Assembly (NCBI GenBank): GCA_903884945.1
Contig: CAISGR010000155.1
Location: forward strand, 1 to 64,000
Source of the DNA: an uncultured bacterium
GTDB taxonomy: Bacteria; Pseudomonadota; Alphaproteobacteria; Sphingomonadales; Sphingomonadaceae
Direction of reading: 5' to 3'
Length of the DNA: 64,000 nucleotides
The position numbers and the translations under genes were made by a program. A model generated the notes under the pieces. That model was not told where the DNA came from and did not search any database. It saw only the letters and a list, made by a program, of their open reading frames with translations. Numbering within the stretch: the first letter of the stretch is position 1; the number at the start of each line of letters is the position of its first letter. Below are positions 53,039 through 63,004 of the stretch, in pieces.

Positions 53039-53830
53039 TCAGGCGATCGGCGTTGGCCTGTGCGGTTCCGGCTCGGGCGGCGGCACGATGGGGTCGGTTG
53101 CCGTCATACCCTTGGTCACGACGATCAGCGCCTTCACCGGGCCGGCGACGACCGAGAATTCAGCGCCCTTTACGCCACCTGCCCCGCGACCCTGCGAATC
53201 GACCGGAAAGGTGAATTCATCACGCTCCGCGGCAAAGCCGCGCTGGTACCATTCATAGCGGATGCGCATGCGGCCCTGTTCGACGCCGAGATAGACGAGG
53301 CGCTTATACTCGGCGTTCTTGAGGTCCGCCGCCGGTCCGTCGATCAGCGTTGCCTCGGGATCCTTGGGTTTGAGCCGGCGGGTCCAGATCGTGGGCATGC
53401 CATAGTGCGCGGAAAGGTCGACGAACCATTGCTTGTTGCCGTGCCGGTCAACGCGCAACCCGACGCTGTCACCCGGCGTGATCAGATTGCCGAGCAGGCC
53501 ATGAGAGGCGCGGAAACCGCCTTCCTTCGGGGCGTAATAGGTCCATTCCTGATCCCGGGATTTGCCCTGATAGACGAGCAATGGATCATCGATCGCGAAG
53601 CTGAACGGCAGGCCCATGGCCCCCGCCATGCTGCTCTCGAACGGGCGCGCCAGGCGATAAGCCGGCTGCGTCGCCACGATCGTCTCGACATAGAATTCCT
53701 CGCCGGGCGTTACCTCGACGGGAGAGCCGACGGTGGGTACGCTGACGACGAACTCCCTGGACTGCGCGGGTTGCGGCGCGGCCGCGCCGAGGAGAGACAG
53801 TGCCAGACCGGCCGCCATCACGCTTCTCAT
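53039..53830 (-). CDS. Secreted protein of unknown function (263 aa)
   Basis: The ATG at MRSVMAAGLALSLLGAAAPQPA gives a clear signal peptide and has AGGGGGG 5 nt upstream; the open frame continues upstream without support. The mature protein is beta-rich (VEVTPGEEFYVETIVATQPAYRL, QEWTYYAPKEGGFRASHG, YEWYQRGFAAERDEFTFPVD) and ends in a Pro/Glu tail PPPEPEPHRPTPIA. No cysteine pairs or catalytic motif recognised. It is divergent from the terminase-like gene, 360 bp away. Confidence 0.75.
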   Translation of the reverse strand: MRSVMAAGLALSLLGAAAPQPAQSREFVVSVPTVGSPVEVTPGEEFYVETIVATQPAYRLARPFESSMAGAMGLPFSFAIDDPLLVYQGKSRDQEWTYYAPKEGGFRASHGLLGNLITPGDSVGLRVDRHGNKQWFVDLSAHYGMPTIWTRRLKPKDPEATLIDGPAADLKNAEYKRLVYLGVEQGRMRIRYEWYQRGFAAERDEFTFPVDSQGRGAGGVKGAEFSVVAGPVKALIVVTKGMTATDPIVPPPEPEPHRPTPIA

Positions 53831-54190
53831 CGACGCCCCCCTTCCATTTCTTCCCCCTTTTGTTCTCGCATGAAATATTGCGCGGCAAAAGTGGAAATCA
53901 TCGCCACGGGGGGCAGCGACGATCCCTGGACGGGGCTCCGCGCGGAGAGACGCGGCCATTGGCCGTCGCGGCCGCATCCCACCTCGAACGCGCGCCGCCG
54001 AGGTCCGGACTTTGCCGCGAGACATCACCTGTGATGTTGCACAAGTATCTATTTATAAGGGAAAACGTAGATGCGCCGGGCCAGCCCGACGCCACCGGAA
54101 ATGTCAGCGAACCCCCTGACATTTCGACCACGCCGTCGACCGCCGCCGCCCTCGATTCAAACCCCGTCCCGCCGCCGCTATCCCGGCGCC
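53831..54190. promoter_or_regulatory. 360-bp divergent intergenic region
   Basis: No gene is supported. It contains a palindrome ATCAC-CT-GTGAT at 54024-54035 and just after it an unusually AT-rich run (TATCTATTTATAAGGGAAAA, 54046-54065) in an otherwise GC-rich region. This is the likely promoter area for the plus-strand gene that follows. I could not fit a -35/-10 pair with proper spacing. Confidence 0.4.
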
Positions 54191-54907
54191 ATGATCTACA
54201 AGCCCGAATTCGCCGATCAGGCCCGCGCCATGTGCCGCCTCGGTGCCACCGACGAGGAACTCGCCGAGCATTTCGAGGTCTGCGTCCGCACCATCTATCG
54301 CTGGCGCAACAGCCACGAGGCATTTGCCGAGGCAGTCGTCGCCGGCAAGGAACATGCCGACGCCCGTGTCGAGCGCGCGCTATACTCCCGCGCCGTCGGC
54401 TGCACCGTCGAGCGGGTGAAGGTGTTCAAGCATGCCGGGGATCCCGATCCCGTCTATGCGACCTACCAGGTCCACCTCCCGCCCGATCCGGTCGCCGCGC
54501 TGCATTGGATGCGCGCGCGCCAGCGCGAGAAATGGGGCAACCACCCGGAGGAGAAGCGCGATCCCGGCCCGGTCGAGATGATCGAAAAGGCCCTCGCCCG
54601 CGTCGCCGATTACCAGCCCTCCTATCCCATGCCGTCCCGCCGGCCGCCGCCCGTCGATCCGGCGCCCATCGCGCCGCCCCCGGAGCCGGTCCCCGAACCT
54701 ACGCCTGAACCGATCCCCGAGCCGCCGCCGGAACCGATCCCGGAACCCGCCCCCGGGCCGTTCCCGGAACCGTCCCCCGAGCCGCCCTCCGGGCCGCCCC
54801 CGGAACCGGCGCCGCCGCCGTCACCACTGCCGCCAGGGTCGCATTCCCCGGCAAGGACCGCCGCCCCGGTCCCGCTGTTCCCGCTCACGCCCCATGGCTA
54901 TGGCTGA
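54191..54907 (+). CDS. Orphan terminase-small-subunit-like HTH protein with Pro/Glu tail
   Basis: A 238-residue protein. Residues 1-125 resemble phage terminase small subunits: ARAMCRLGATDEELAEHFEV, CVRTIYRWRNSHEAFAEAV, KEHADARVERALYSRAVGCT and the end PDPVAALHWMRARQREKWG. Such subunits recognise viral DNA for packaging. The C-terminal ~75 residues are a low-complexity repeat of P-E-P, P-P-E-P and P-G-P units, not part of the family. No large terminase, portal or integrase is present nearby, so this looks like a stranded or domesticated phage gene. An upstream in-frame extension is arginine/proline-rich and judged untranslated. Confidence 0.72.
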   Translation: MIYKPEFADQARAMCRLGATDEELAEHFEVCVRTIYRWRNSHEAFAEAVVAGKEHADARVERALYSRAVGCTVERVKVFKHAGDPDPVYATYQVHLPPDPVAALHWMRARQREKWGNHPEEKRDPGPVEMIEKALARVADYQPSYPMPSRRPPPVDPAPIAPPPEPVPEPTPEPIPEPPPEPIPEPAPGPFPEPSPEPPSGPPPEPAPPPSPLPPGSHSPARTAAPVPLFPLTPHGYG

Positions 54908-54959
54908 GTCCGCCGATCACGCGCGGCCGGCGGTGCGCGGGCGGCGCCCGCGCCCTAGG

Positions 54960-57050
<2,091 letters not shown>

Positions 57051-57080
57051 GCCTTAAGATGGGGCCGCGTGCTGCTGCTT

Positions 57081-57101
57081 TGCAACATTCTTCTTGTTGC
57101 A
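57081..57101. promoter_or_regulatory. Inverted repeat upstream of rsh
   Basis: TGCAACA - TTCTTCT - TGTTGCA is a perfect 7-bp palindrome 31 nt before the rsh start and 56 nt past the end of the upstream same-strand gene. It could be an operator for rsh or the stem of a hairpin at the end of the upstream transcript; there is no T-run. The half-site TTGCA also appears in the HxlR-type palindrome 450 nt away. Confidence 0.4.
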
Positions 57102-57157
57102 GGCGCAGAGGAAAAGGCGCCGGCCGCGGCGATCGGGCCGCCGCAGCCGGCGGGATA

Positions 57158-57475
57158 TCACTTCGCGCGGGCGTTGCACTTGGCGAGCGCGTCGGCGTCG
57201 AAGGCCTGGCCGCCGGCCGTGAAGGAGGCGAGCGCACCGGCATGCTGCACGATCATCTGGCACACGATCGCGTCGCGCGCGGGTGCCTTGTTCGCGGTGA
57301 AGGCGGTGTCGTGCCACTTCCACAGCAGGTTGTTGGTGATCACGGTGGTCTTGGTCGGCTGGGCCACCGGGGTCGCGGCATAATAGCCGGCGGGGGCCTG
57401 GGCGCTGCCCGCGGCGGGCGCGAACAGCATGACGGAACCGGCAAGGGCGGCGGCGATGGAAAGAGCGCGGGTCAT
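57158..57475 (-). CDS. Small secreted protein, CC_3452-like
   Basis: A 105-residue protein with a clean signal peptide (MTRALSIAAALAGSVMLFAPAAGSAQA). The mature part (TVITNNLLWKWHDTAFTANKAP, RDAIVCQMIVQHAGALASFTAGGQAFDADALAKCNA) matches my memory of the CC_3452 family found in Caulobacter and sphingomonads, including the two cysteines that probably pair. Function unknown. It is divergent from an HxlR regulator with an operator-like palindrome between. Confidence 0.78.
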   Translation of the reverse strand: MTRALSIAAALAGSVMLFAPAAGSAQAPAGYYAATPVAQPTKTTVITNNLLWKWHDTAFTANKAPARDAIVCQMIVQHAGALASFTAGGQAFDADALAKCNARAK

Positions 57476-57493
57476 TGTAGGTCCTCCGTGAAT

Positions 57494-57541
57494 CTAGTTG
57501 CTAAACGCCACCTAGTGCATTAAGTAGCGAGTTGCAACTAG
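57494..57541. promoter_or_regulatory. Operator-like palindromes between secreted-protein gene and HxlR
   Basis: CTAGTTGC (57494-57501) and GCAACTAG (57534-57541) are perfect inverted copies, the latter overlapping the self-complementary GTTGCAAC (57531-57538). A related CTAGTGCATTAAGTAG lies between. Together they place several TAGTTGC-like half-sites in the divergent promoter region, as expected for an HxlR-family operator. The nearest arm is 66 nt from the regulator ATG. Confidence 0.6.
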
Positions 57542-57606
57542 AAACTTATATGGCATTTCCATGACGGGCGTTTTGCGATACGCTCGGGTCGTTCGAGAGG
57601 ATTGTG

Positions 57607-58086
57607 ATGGGCGGTAAGGTCCGGGAAGTACTGAGCGAATGCAGCCTTCCTGCCGCGCTCGAGGCGATGGGCGAGCGCTGGAGCTTCATGATCCTGCGCG
57701 CTGCGTTCAACGGCCTGCACCATTTCGAGGAATTCCAGTCCGAACTCGGCATCGCCCGCAACATCCTGGCGAACCGGCTCGCCCGGCTGGTCGAGCACGG
57801 CATCCTGACGCGCGAGGCAATGCCCGAGGATCGCCGCAAGATCGAATATCGCCTGACCGACAAGGGCGCTGCACTGCTGCCGACGATGATCGCGCTGCGC
57901 CAGTGGGGCGAGCGCTGGGAAACCGGCATGCCCGCCACGCCGGTGCTGGTCGATGCGCGCGACATGCGCCCGATCGGCCCGATCGAGGTGCGCGCCTGGG
58001 ACGGGCGGGTGCTGACCAAGCAGGACCTGCTCTGGGCGCTGGCCGAGGATGTCGTCCACGAACCCGAGATGCGCGCGGCCGAATAG
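57607..58086 (+). CDS. HxlR-family transcriptional regulator (second copy)
   Basis: A 159-residue winged-helix protein: SECSLPAALEAMGERWSFMILRAAFNG, HTH EEFQSELGIARNILANRLARLVEHGIL and wing REAMPEDRRKIEYRLTDKG. The Cys in SECSLPAALEAM is at the position used for redox sensing in some family members. The C-terminal part (RDMRPIGPIEVRAWDGRVLTKQDLL) is longer than in minimal HxlR proteins. It probably regulates itself and the divergent secreted-protein gene through the TAGTTGC palindromes. A GTG one codon earlier is an alternative start. Confidence 0.92.
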   Translation: MGGKVREVLSECSLPAALEAMGERWSFMILRAAFNGLHHFEEFQSELGIARNILANRLARLVEHGILTREAMPEDRRKIEYRLTDKGAALLPTMIALRQWGERWETGMPATPVLVDARDMRPIGPIEVRAWDGRVLTKQDLLWALAEDVVHEPEMRAAE

Positions 58087-58089
58087 GCC

Positions 58090-58518
58090 TCAGCCGGCCG
58101 GCAACGCCGCGATATGGGCGCGGATCGGCGGGGCGATCGGCAGCGGCTGGCCGGTCGGCAGGTGCACGTTCACGATCACCATGTCGATCACGGTGTGCAG
58201 CGCCCCGGTTTCGGCATGGCACAGCTCGAAATGCTGGGTCAGGCTCGACGTGCCGATCCGCGAGATCCGCACGAACGCCTCGATCGTGTCGCCCAGCACG
58301 AACGGCCTGAGATAATCGACCTCGGCGCGGCGGACATGGAATTCGGTCTCGGTCCAGGCAGCGCCCAGCGCCGCCTCGATCCCGGTCCACTCCCAGAATT
58401 CGCTGACCGCGACATCGGCATATTCGAGATAGCGCGAGTTGAAGACGACCTTCTGGCCGTCGATCTCGGCATAGCGGACCCTGAAGCGGGTGGAAAAGGC
58501 GAAGCCCGGGCGTGTCAT
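58090..58518 (-). CDS. Acyl-CoA thioesterase (4HBT)
   Basis: A 142-residue hotdog-fold enzyme: RYAEIDGQKVVFNSRYLEYADVA has the catalytic-loop pattern of YbgC-like thioesterases (Asp in AEIDGQ), followed by REVDY-type RRAEVDYLRPFVLGDTIEA. It is last of a same-strand trio after an aminotransferase and a DUF2061 gene. Its 3' end faces the HxlR gene with 3 nt between stops. Distinct in sequence from the thioesterase at the left end of the window. Confidence 0.88.
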   Translation of the reverse strand: MTRPGFAFSTRFRVRYAEIDGQKVVFNSRYLEYADVAVSEFWEWTGIEAALGAAWTETEFHVRRAEVDYLRPFVLGDTIEAFVRISRIGTSSLTQHFELCHAETGALHTVIDMVIVNVHLPTGQPLPIAPPIRAHIAALPAG

Positions 58519-58549
58519 GCGGCGGCGATGGCCGCGCCCGGGCCTCGCG

Positions 58550-58822
58550 TCAATCCAGGCCCGGCCCGCCCTCGCCCGATTGGTCGCGCAGCGCCGGGTC
58601 GCTGTAGCGGTGCCCCCAGTGCACCAGCGACCAGGCGCGCTCGTGGAAATAGAAGAGGAAGATCTTGGTGAACACCTCGGTGCCCGCGATCGCCCCCGCC
58701 ATCCTGGCGCTGCCGCTGAAGATCAGGCTGAGCACGAAGGTGTCGACGCTCCCCAGCGCCCGCCACGACACCGCCTTGACGAACGACCGGGGGTGGCTCT
58801 CGACGCCACGGAGCAGGAACAT
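58550..58822 (-). CDS. DUF2061 membrane protein
   Basis: A 90-residue protein: SFVKAVSWRALGSVDTFVLSLIFSG and TEVFTKIFLFYFHERAWSLVHWGH are the hallmark segments of DUF2061, with two hydrophobic helices. Function unknown. It begins 3 nt after the aminotransferase stop and is followed 31 nt later by a thioesterase, so the three are probably co-transcribed. Confidence 0.9.
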   Translation of the reverse strand: MFLLRGVESHPRSFVKAVSWRALGSVDTFVLSLIFSGSARMAGAIAGTEVFTKIFLFYFHERAWSLVHWGHRYSDPALRDQSGEGGPGLD

Positions 58823-58825
58823 GCC

Positions 58826-60031
58826 TTAGCCGGTGCGCGCCGGGGTATTGACGCCCATGCTCTGCAGGTAGCGCTTCACGTTGCGCGCCGCCTGGCGCAG
58901 CCGCTGCTCGTTCTCGACCATCGCGATCCGGACATAACCCTCGCCATTCTCGCCATAACCCACGCCCGGCGCGACGGCGACCTTGGCATGGGTGAGCAGT
59001 TGCTTGGAGAATTCGAGGCTGCCGAGATGCGCGAGCGCCGGCGGCAGCGGGGCCCAGGCGAACATCGAGGCGCGCGGCGGCGGAATGTCCCAGCCCGCGC
59101 GGCCGAAGCTCTCGATCAGCACGTCGCGGCGGCGCTGGTAGAGCTGGCGGTTCTGCTCGACGATGTCCTGCGGCCCGTTGATCGCGGCCACCGCGGCGGC
59201 CTGGATCGGGGTGAAGGCGCCATAGTCGAGATAGGATTTCACGCGCGTCAGCGCTGAGATCAGCTGCGGGTTGCCGACCGCGAAGCCGATTCGCCAGCCG
59301 GCCATCGAATAGGTCTTGGAGAGCGAGGTGAACTCGACCGCGACATCCTTGGCGCCCGGCACCTGCAGGATCGAGGGCGTCGGGCAGCCGTCATAATAGA
59401 GCTCGGAATAAGCGAGGTCGGACAGCACCCAGAGCTTGTGCTCCTTCGCGAAGGCGACGACGCGCTCGTAAAAGGCGAGGTCGACCACCTCGGCCGTCGG
59501 GTTGGACGGATAGCCCATCACCAGCACGCTCGGGCGCGGCACGGTGAAGGCCATCGCGCGCTCCAGCGCCTCGAAATAATGTTCGTCGGGCGTCGTCGGC
59601 ACGCTGCGGATCGTCGCGCCCGCGATGATGAAGCCGAAGGTGTGGATCGGATAGCTCGGATTGGGCGCGAGCACGACGTCGCCCGGCGCGGTGATCGCCT
59701 GGGCGAGGTTGGCGAGCCCCTCCTTCGAGCCGAGCGTGACCACCACCTCCGTGTCGGGGTCGAGGTCGACGCCGAAGCGCCGCTTGTAATAGCCGGACTG
59801 CGCCTTGCGCAGCCCCGGAATGCCCTTCGAGGCCGAATAGCCATGGGCATCGGGCTTGCGCGCCACCTCGCACAATTTGTCGATCACGTGCGGCGGCGGC
59901 GGCAGGTCCGGATTGCCCATGCCGAGATCGATGATGTCCTCGCCCGTCGCTCGCGCTTCCGCCCGCATCGCGTTGACTTCGGCGATGACATAGGGAGGCA
60001 GGCGCTTGATGCGATAGAATTCGTCGGACAT
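58826..60031 (-). CDS. AlaC-like class I/II aminotransferase
   Basis: A 401-residue PLP enzyme: GMGNPDLPPPPHVIDKL, GSKEGLANLAQA, NPSYPIHTFGF, MGYPSNPTAEV (Asn), SDLAYSELYYDG (Asp/Tyr) and the PLP lysine in SLSKTYSMAGWRIGF. This is the LL-diaminopimelate-aminotransferase-like subgroup that includes glutamate-pyruvate transaminase AlaC, so alanine synthesis is the most likely role. The ATG of MSDEFYRIKRLPPYV is used; the upstream frame is arginine-rich. It is divergent from phaC. Confidence 0.9.
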   Translation of the reverse strand: MSDEFYRIKRLPPYVIAEVNAMRAEARATGEDIIDLGMGNPDLPPPPHVIDKLCEVARKPDAHGYSASKGIPGLRKAQSGYYKRRFGVDLDPDTEVVVTLGSKEGLANLAQAITAPGDVVLAPNPSYPIHTFGFIIAGATIRSVPTTPDEHYFEALERAMAFTVPRPSVLVMGYPSNPTAEVVDLAFYERVVAFAKEHKLWVLSDLAYSELYYDGCPTPSILQVPGAKDVAVEFTSLSKTYSMAGWRIGFAVGNPQLISALTRVKSYLDYGAFTPIQAAAVAAINGPQDIVEQNRQLYQRRRDVLIESFGRAGWDIPPPRASMFAWAPLPPALAHLGSLEFSKQLLTHAKVAVAPGVGYGENGEGYVRIAMVENEQRLRQAARNVKRYLQSMGVNTPARTG

Positions 60032-60141
60032 GGCACTTTCCGTCTTGAGGAGACTGCCCCTTACGGCATTCATGCCCGCGCGGGAATGACGCAGATGACT
60101 GGTTGCGTTAGGGTGGGGCAAAATCGCCACCCGAGGATGCC

Positions 60142-61890
60142 ATGGCCACGCTCGACACCCCCGAAATGCCCTTGCCCAGCCTCGACGCGCTGCAACACTG
60201 GACCTGGGTGATCGGCCGGGCCCAGCAGATGCTGCTGGAGAGCGGCCTTGCCGCCGCCGCGCCGGGGGGCGCGCCCGATCTCGGGCTTCCGGTGGTACCG
60301 GGCATCAACGATCCCGCGACGCTCCAGCGCGCCGAGGCCTTCTGGACCGACAGCCTCGGTCTCTGGCAGCGCTTCCTCGATCCCGCCCGGGCGGAAAAGG
60401 GGGATGAGCCGCCCGGCCAGGCCCGCGACAAGCGCTTTGCCGCGCCGCAATGGCGCGACAACCCGGTCTTCGACCTGATTCGCCAGAGCTATTTCCTGAT
60501 CTCCGATCATCTGCTGCGCGGGGTCGATGCGCTCGAGGGCGTCGACGAGAAGCAGAAGGAACAGCTGCGCTTCGCCGCGCGCGGCTTCCTCGACGCGATG
60601 AGTCCGAGCAACTTTCCCGTCACCAACCCGCTCGTGCTCGAAAAGACGATCGAGACCGGCGGCGAGAATCTGCTCAAGGGCCTGCAGAACATGCTGGCCG
60701 ATCTCGCCAAGGGCCAGCTGACCCATACCGATCCGAACGCCTTCGAGGTCGGGCGCAACCTCGCCATGACGCCCGGCAAGGTGGTCAAGCGCACGCCGCT
60801 CTACGAATTGATTCAATATACGCCGACAACGGATAAGGTCCTGGCCGTGCCGCTGGTGATCTTCCCGCCCTGGATCAACCGATTCTACATCCTCGATCTC
60901 ACGCCGGAGAAGAGCTTCATCCGCTGGGCGGTGGACCAGGGCATCACCGTCTTCCTGGTGTCGTGGAAATCGGCCGATGCGAGCATGAAGGATGTCGCGT
61001 GGGACGATTATATCGAGGCGCAGATCGAGGCGATCGACACCGTGCGCCAGGCGCTGAAGATCGATAGCGTCCATGCCATCGGCTATTGCGTCGCCGGGAC
61101 GACGCTGGCCGCGACGCTGGCGGTGCTTGCGGCGCGCGGCGCGGCGGACAAGGTGAAGAGCGCGACCTTCTTCACGGCGCAGGTCGATTTCGCCCAGGCC
61201 GGCGAACTGCTCAACTTCATCGACGACGATCAGCTCGCGATGATCAGGACGCTGGCGCCGGACGGCTATCTCGATGGCCGCTATCTCGCGCTTACCTTCA
61301 ACCTGTTGCGCGGACGCGACCTGATCTGGAACTATGTCACCAACAACTATCTGCTCGGCCAGGACTATGCGCCGTTCGATCTGCTCCACTGGAACGGCGA
61401 CACTACCAACCTCCCGTCCAAATGGCATCTCAGCTACCTGATGGACCTCTATCGCGACAATCTGCTGGTGAAGCCGGGCGTGCTTTCGGTGGGCGGTACG
61501 CCGATCGACCTCCGCCTGGTGAAGACGCCGGCCTATATCCAGGCCGGGCGCGAGGATCATATCGCGCCGGCCGAGAGCGTCTGGAGCATCACGCGGTATT
61601 TCGCCGGGCCGCTCAAGTTCGTGCTCGCTGGCTCCGGCCACATCGCCGGCGTCGTCAATCCGCCGGCGCTCGGCAAATACCAGTATTGGCTCAATCCCGC
61701 GCCGGTGGAGACGCTCGCTGAATTCGTCGCGGGCGCGGTCGAGACGAAGGGCAGCTGGTGGCCGGACTGGGTCGACTGGCTGCGCGCGCAGGATGGCAGG
61801 ACCGTTGCGGCGAAGGGCGCGCGTCAGCCGGGGCGGGGGCCGCTCAAGGCGCTCGAAGATGCGCCGGGCAGCTATGTACGGTCGCATTAA
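60142..61890 (+). CDS. phaC: Class I polyhydroxyalkanoate synthase
   Basis: A 582-residue cytosolic enzyme polymerising (R)-3-hydroxyacyl-CoA into PHA granules. The lipase-like box has cysteine in place of serine, GYCVAGT (Cys316), with Asp472 in GREDHIAP and His500 in GSGHIAGVVNPP, the class I triad. The N-terminal domain includes RFAAPQWRDNPVFDLIRQSY and SPSNFPVTNPLVLEKT, both diagnostic. It is followed by a phasin gene with its own promoter. No phaA or phaB is in the window. Confidence 0.96.
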   Translation: MATLDTPEMPLPSLDALQHWTWVIGRAQQMLLESGLAAAAPGGAPDLGLPVVPGINDPATLQRAEAFWTDSLGLWQRFLDPARAEKGDEPPGQARDKRFAAPQWRDNPVFDLIRQSYFLISDHLLRGVDALEGVDEKQKEQLRFAARGFLDAMSPSNFPVTNPLVLEKTIETGGENLLKGLQNMLADLAKGQLTHTDPNAFEVGRNLAMTPGKVVKRTPLYELIQYTPTTDKVLAVPLVIFPPWINRFYILDLTPEKSFIRWAVDQGITVFLVSWKSADASMKDVAWDDYIEAQIEAIDTVRQALKIDSVHAIGYCVAGTTLAATLAVLAARGAADKVKSATFFTAQVDFAQAGELLNFIDDDQLAMIRTLAPDGYLDGRYLALTFNLLRGRDLIWNYVTNNYLLGQDYAPFDLLHWNGDTTNLPSKWHLSYLMDLYRDNLLVKPGVLSVGGTPIDLRLVKTPAYIQAGREDHIAPAESVWSITRYFAGPLKFVLAGSGHIAGVVNPPALGKYQYWLNPAPVETLAEFVAGAVETKGSWWPDWVDWLRAQDGRTVAAKGARQPGRGPLKALEDAPGSYVRSH

Positions 61891-61931
61891 TATGATGAAA
61901 TGAAGGGATAAAATCCCTCCATTACGGTTAT

Positions 61932-61944
61932 GTTGCGGTGCAAC
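61932..61944 (+). promoter_or_regulatory. Upstream PhaR-like operator
   Basis: GTTGC-GGT-GCAAC is a perfect inverted repeat with a 3-nt spacer, similar to the CTGC-N3-GCAG site described for PhaR of Paracoccus. It lies 9 nt before the -35 of the phasin promoter. A second related site, TGC-AGT-GCA (61981-61989), overlaps the -10/start region. Confidence 0.5.
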
Positions 61945-61952
61945 AAAACGCC

Positions 61953-61981
61953 TTGCAAAAAAGGCCTCGTGCAGCTATATT
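61953..61981 (+). promoter_or_regulatory. Sigma-70 type promoter of the phasin gene
   Basis: TTGCAA (61953-61958), a 17-nt spacer and TATATT (61976-61981) form a near-consensus promoter, the best seen in the window. Transcription would start about 61988, close to the phasin ribosome site GAGGAGG. The TGCAGTGCA palindrome at the start point would allow repression until PHA granules titrate PhaR, as known for phasin genes in other bacteria; phaR is not in the window. Confidence 0.65.
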
Positions 61982-62014
61982 GCAGTGCAGCAAGCAAGCA
62001 CGAGGAGGCCTGTC

Positions 62015-62857
62015 ATGGCCATCAAGGGGCGCGAGCCCGACAAGACGTCCAAGGCATCGTCGACGCCCAGGGCCAAGCCGGTCGCCAAGGCTCCGGTCAA
62101 GGCCGCTGCCGCCAAGCCGGTGGTGAAGACCGTCGCGAAGCCTGCCGCCGATCCGGTCGCCGTCAAGGCGCCGGTAGCCCCCGCACCCGTCGTGGCGACG
62201 CCCGCCCCGCCGGTTGCGATCATCGAGTCGCCCGCGCCTGCGCCGGTCGTCGCCGCGGCGGCACCGGAGCCGGTGACGTCAATGGCGGCCGAGCCCGCAG
62301 TGAAGACCCCCGAACCAGAGATCGTCGAACCAACGACCGTCGAAGCGAAGATCATCGAAGCACCTGCGCCTGTCGTCGCCAAGACGCCGGTCGCGATCAT
62401 TCAAAAGGAAGTGACCATCATGGAAGCCAATCTGAAGAACGCCGCCGAAAAGGCCCAGACCCTGTTCGCCGAAGCCAATGAGCGCGCCAAGGCCGCCGTC
62501 GAGAAGGGCACCAAGCTGTTCGAGGAAGCCAACGAGTTCTCGAAGGGCAACATCGAGGCGATCGTCGAGTCCGGCAAGATTGCCGCCAAGGGCCTCGAGT
62601 CGTTCGGCCAGGAAGCCGCCGAGTACAGCCGCAAGCAGTTCGAAGGCGCCACCGCCGCGCTGAAGGGCATGGCATCGGCCAAGTCGCCGACCGACTTCTT
62701 CAAGCTGCACAGCGATTTCGTTCGCTCGTCGTTCGATTCGATCGTCGCGCAGACCTCGAAGAACACCGAAGCGATGCTGAAGCTCGCCGGCGAGGTCGCC
62801 CAGCCGATCTCGAACCGCGTCGCGGTTGCCGCCGAAAAGGTGAAGGTCGCCGCGTAA
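62015..62857 (+). CDS. Phasin with long Ala/Pro/Lys-rich N-terminal region
   Basis: A 280-residue protein. Residues ~130-280 are a phasin family domain: long amphipathic helices (NLKNAAEKAQTLFAEANERA, IEAIVESGKIAAKGLESFGQEA, SPTDFFKLHSDFVRSSFDSI), which coats PHA granules. Residues 1-130 are low-complexity, first Lys/Ala (PRAKPVAKAPVKAAAAKPVV) and then Pro/Ala/Val/Glu, resembling PhaF-type or histone-like basic tails but N-terminal. It could bind nucleic acid and tie granules to the nucleoid; that is inference. Strong ribosome site and promoter, intrinsic terminator after. Confidence 0.9.
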   Translation: MAIKGREPDKTSKASSTPRAKPVAKAPVKAAAAKPVVKTVAKPAADPVAVKAPVAPAPVVATPAPPVAIIESPAPAPVVAAAAPEPVTSMAAEPAVKTPEPEIVEPTTVEAKIIEAPAPVVAKTPVAIIQKEVTIMEANLKNAAEKAQTLFAEANERAKAAVEKGTKLFEEANEFSKGNIEAIVESGKIAAKGLESFGQEAAEYSRKQFEGATAALKGMASAKSPTDFFKLHSDFVRSSFDSIVAQTSKNTEAMLKLAGEVAQPISNRVAVAAEKVKVAA

Positions 62858-62883
62858 TCGCGCGTCCGATCGGGAAAAACAGG

Positions 62884-62912
62884 AAAGGGCGGTCCCGCGG
62901 GGCCGCCCTTTT
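62884..62912 (+). terminator. Rho-independent terminator after the phasin gene
   Basis: AAAGGGCGG / CCGCCCTTTT pair over 9 bp around the loop TCCCGCGGGG, which can itself extend the stem, and end in a run of four T. It is the only classical intrinsic terminator seen in the window. Confidence 0.85.
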
Positions 62913-63004
62913 CGGTTGCGGCCTGCCCCTGGCCCCGGGCAAAACGCGTTAACGGTGCGCTACCCCTTGCCCTTGGGGTACGGCTTGCCATATTTTCATC
63001 CTTC

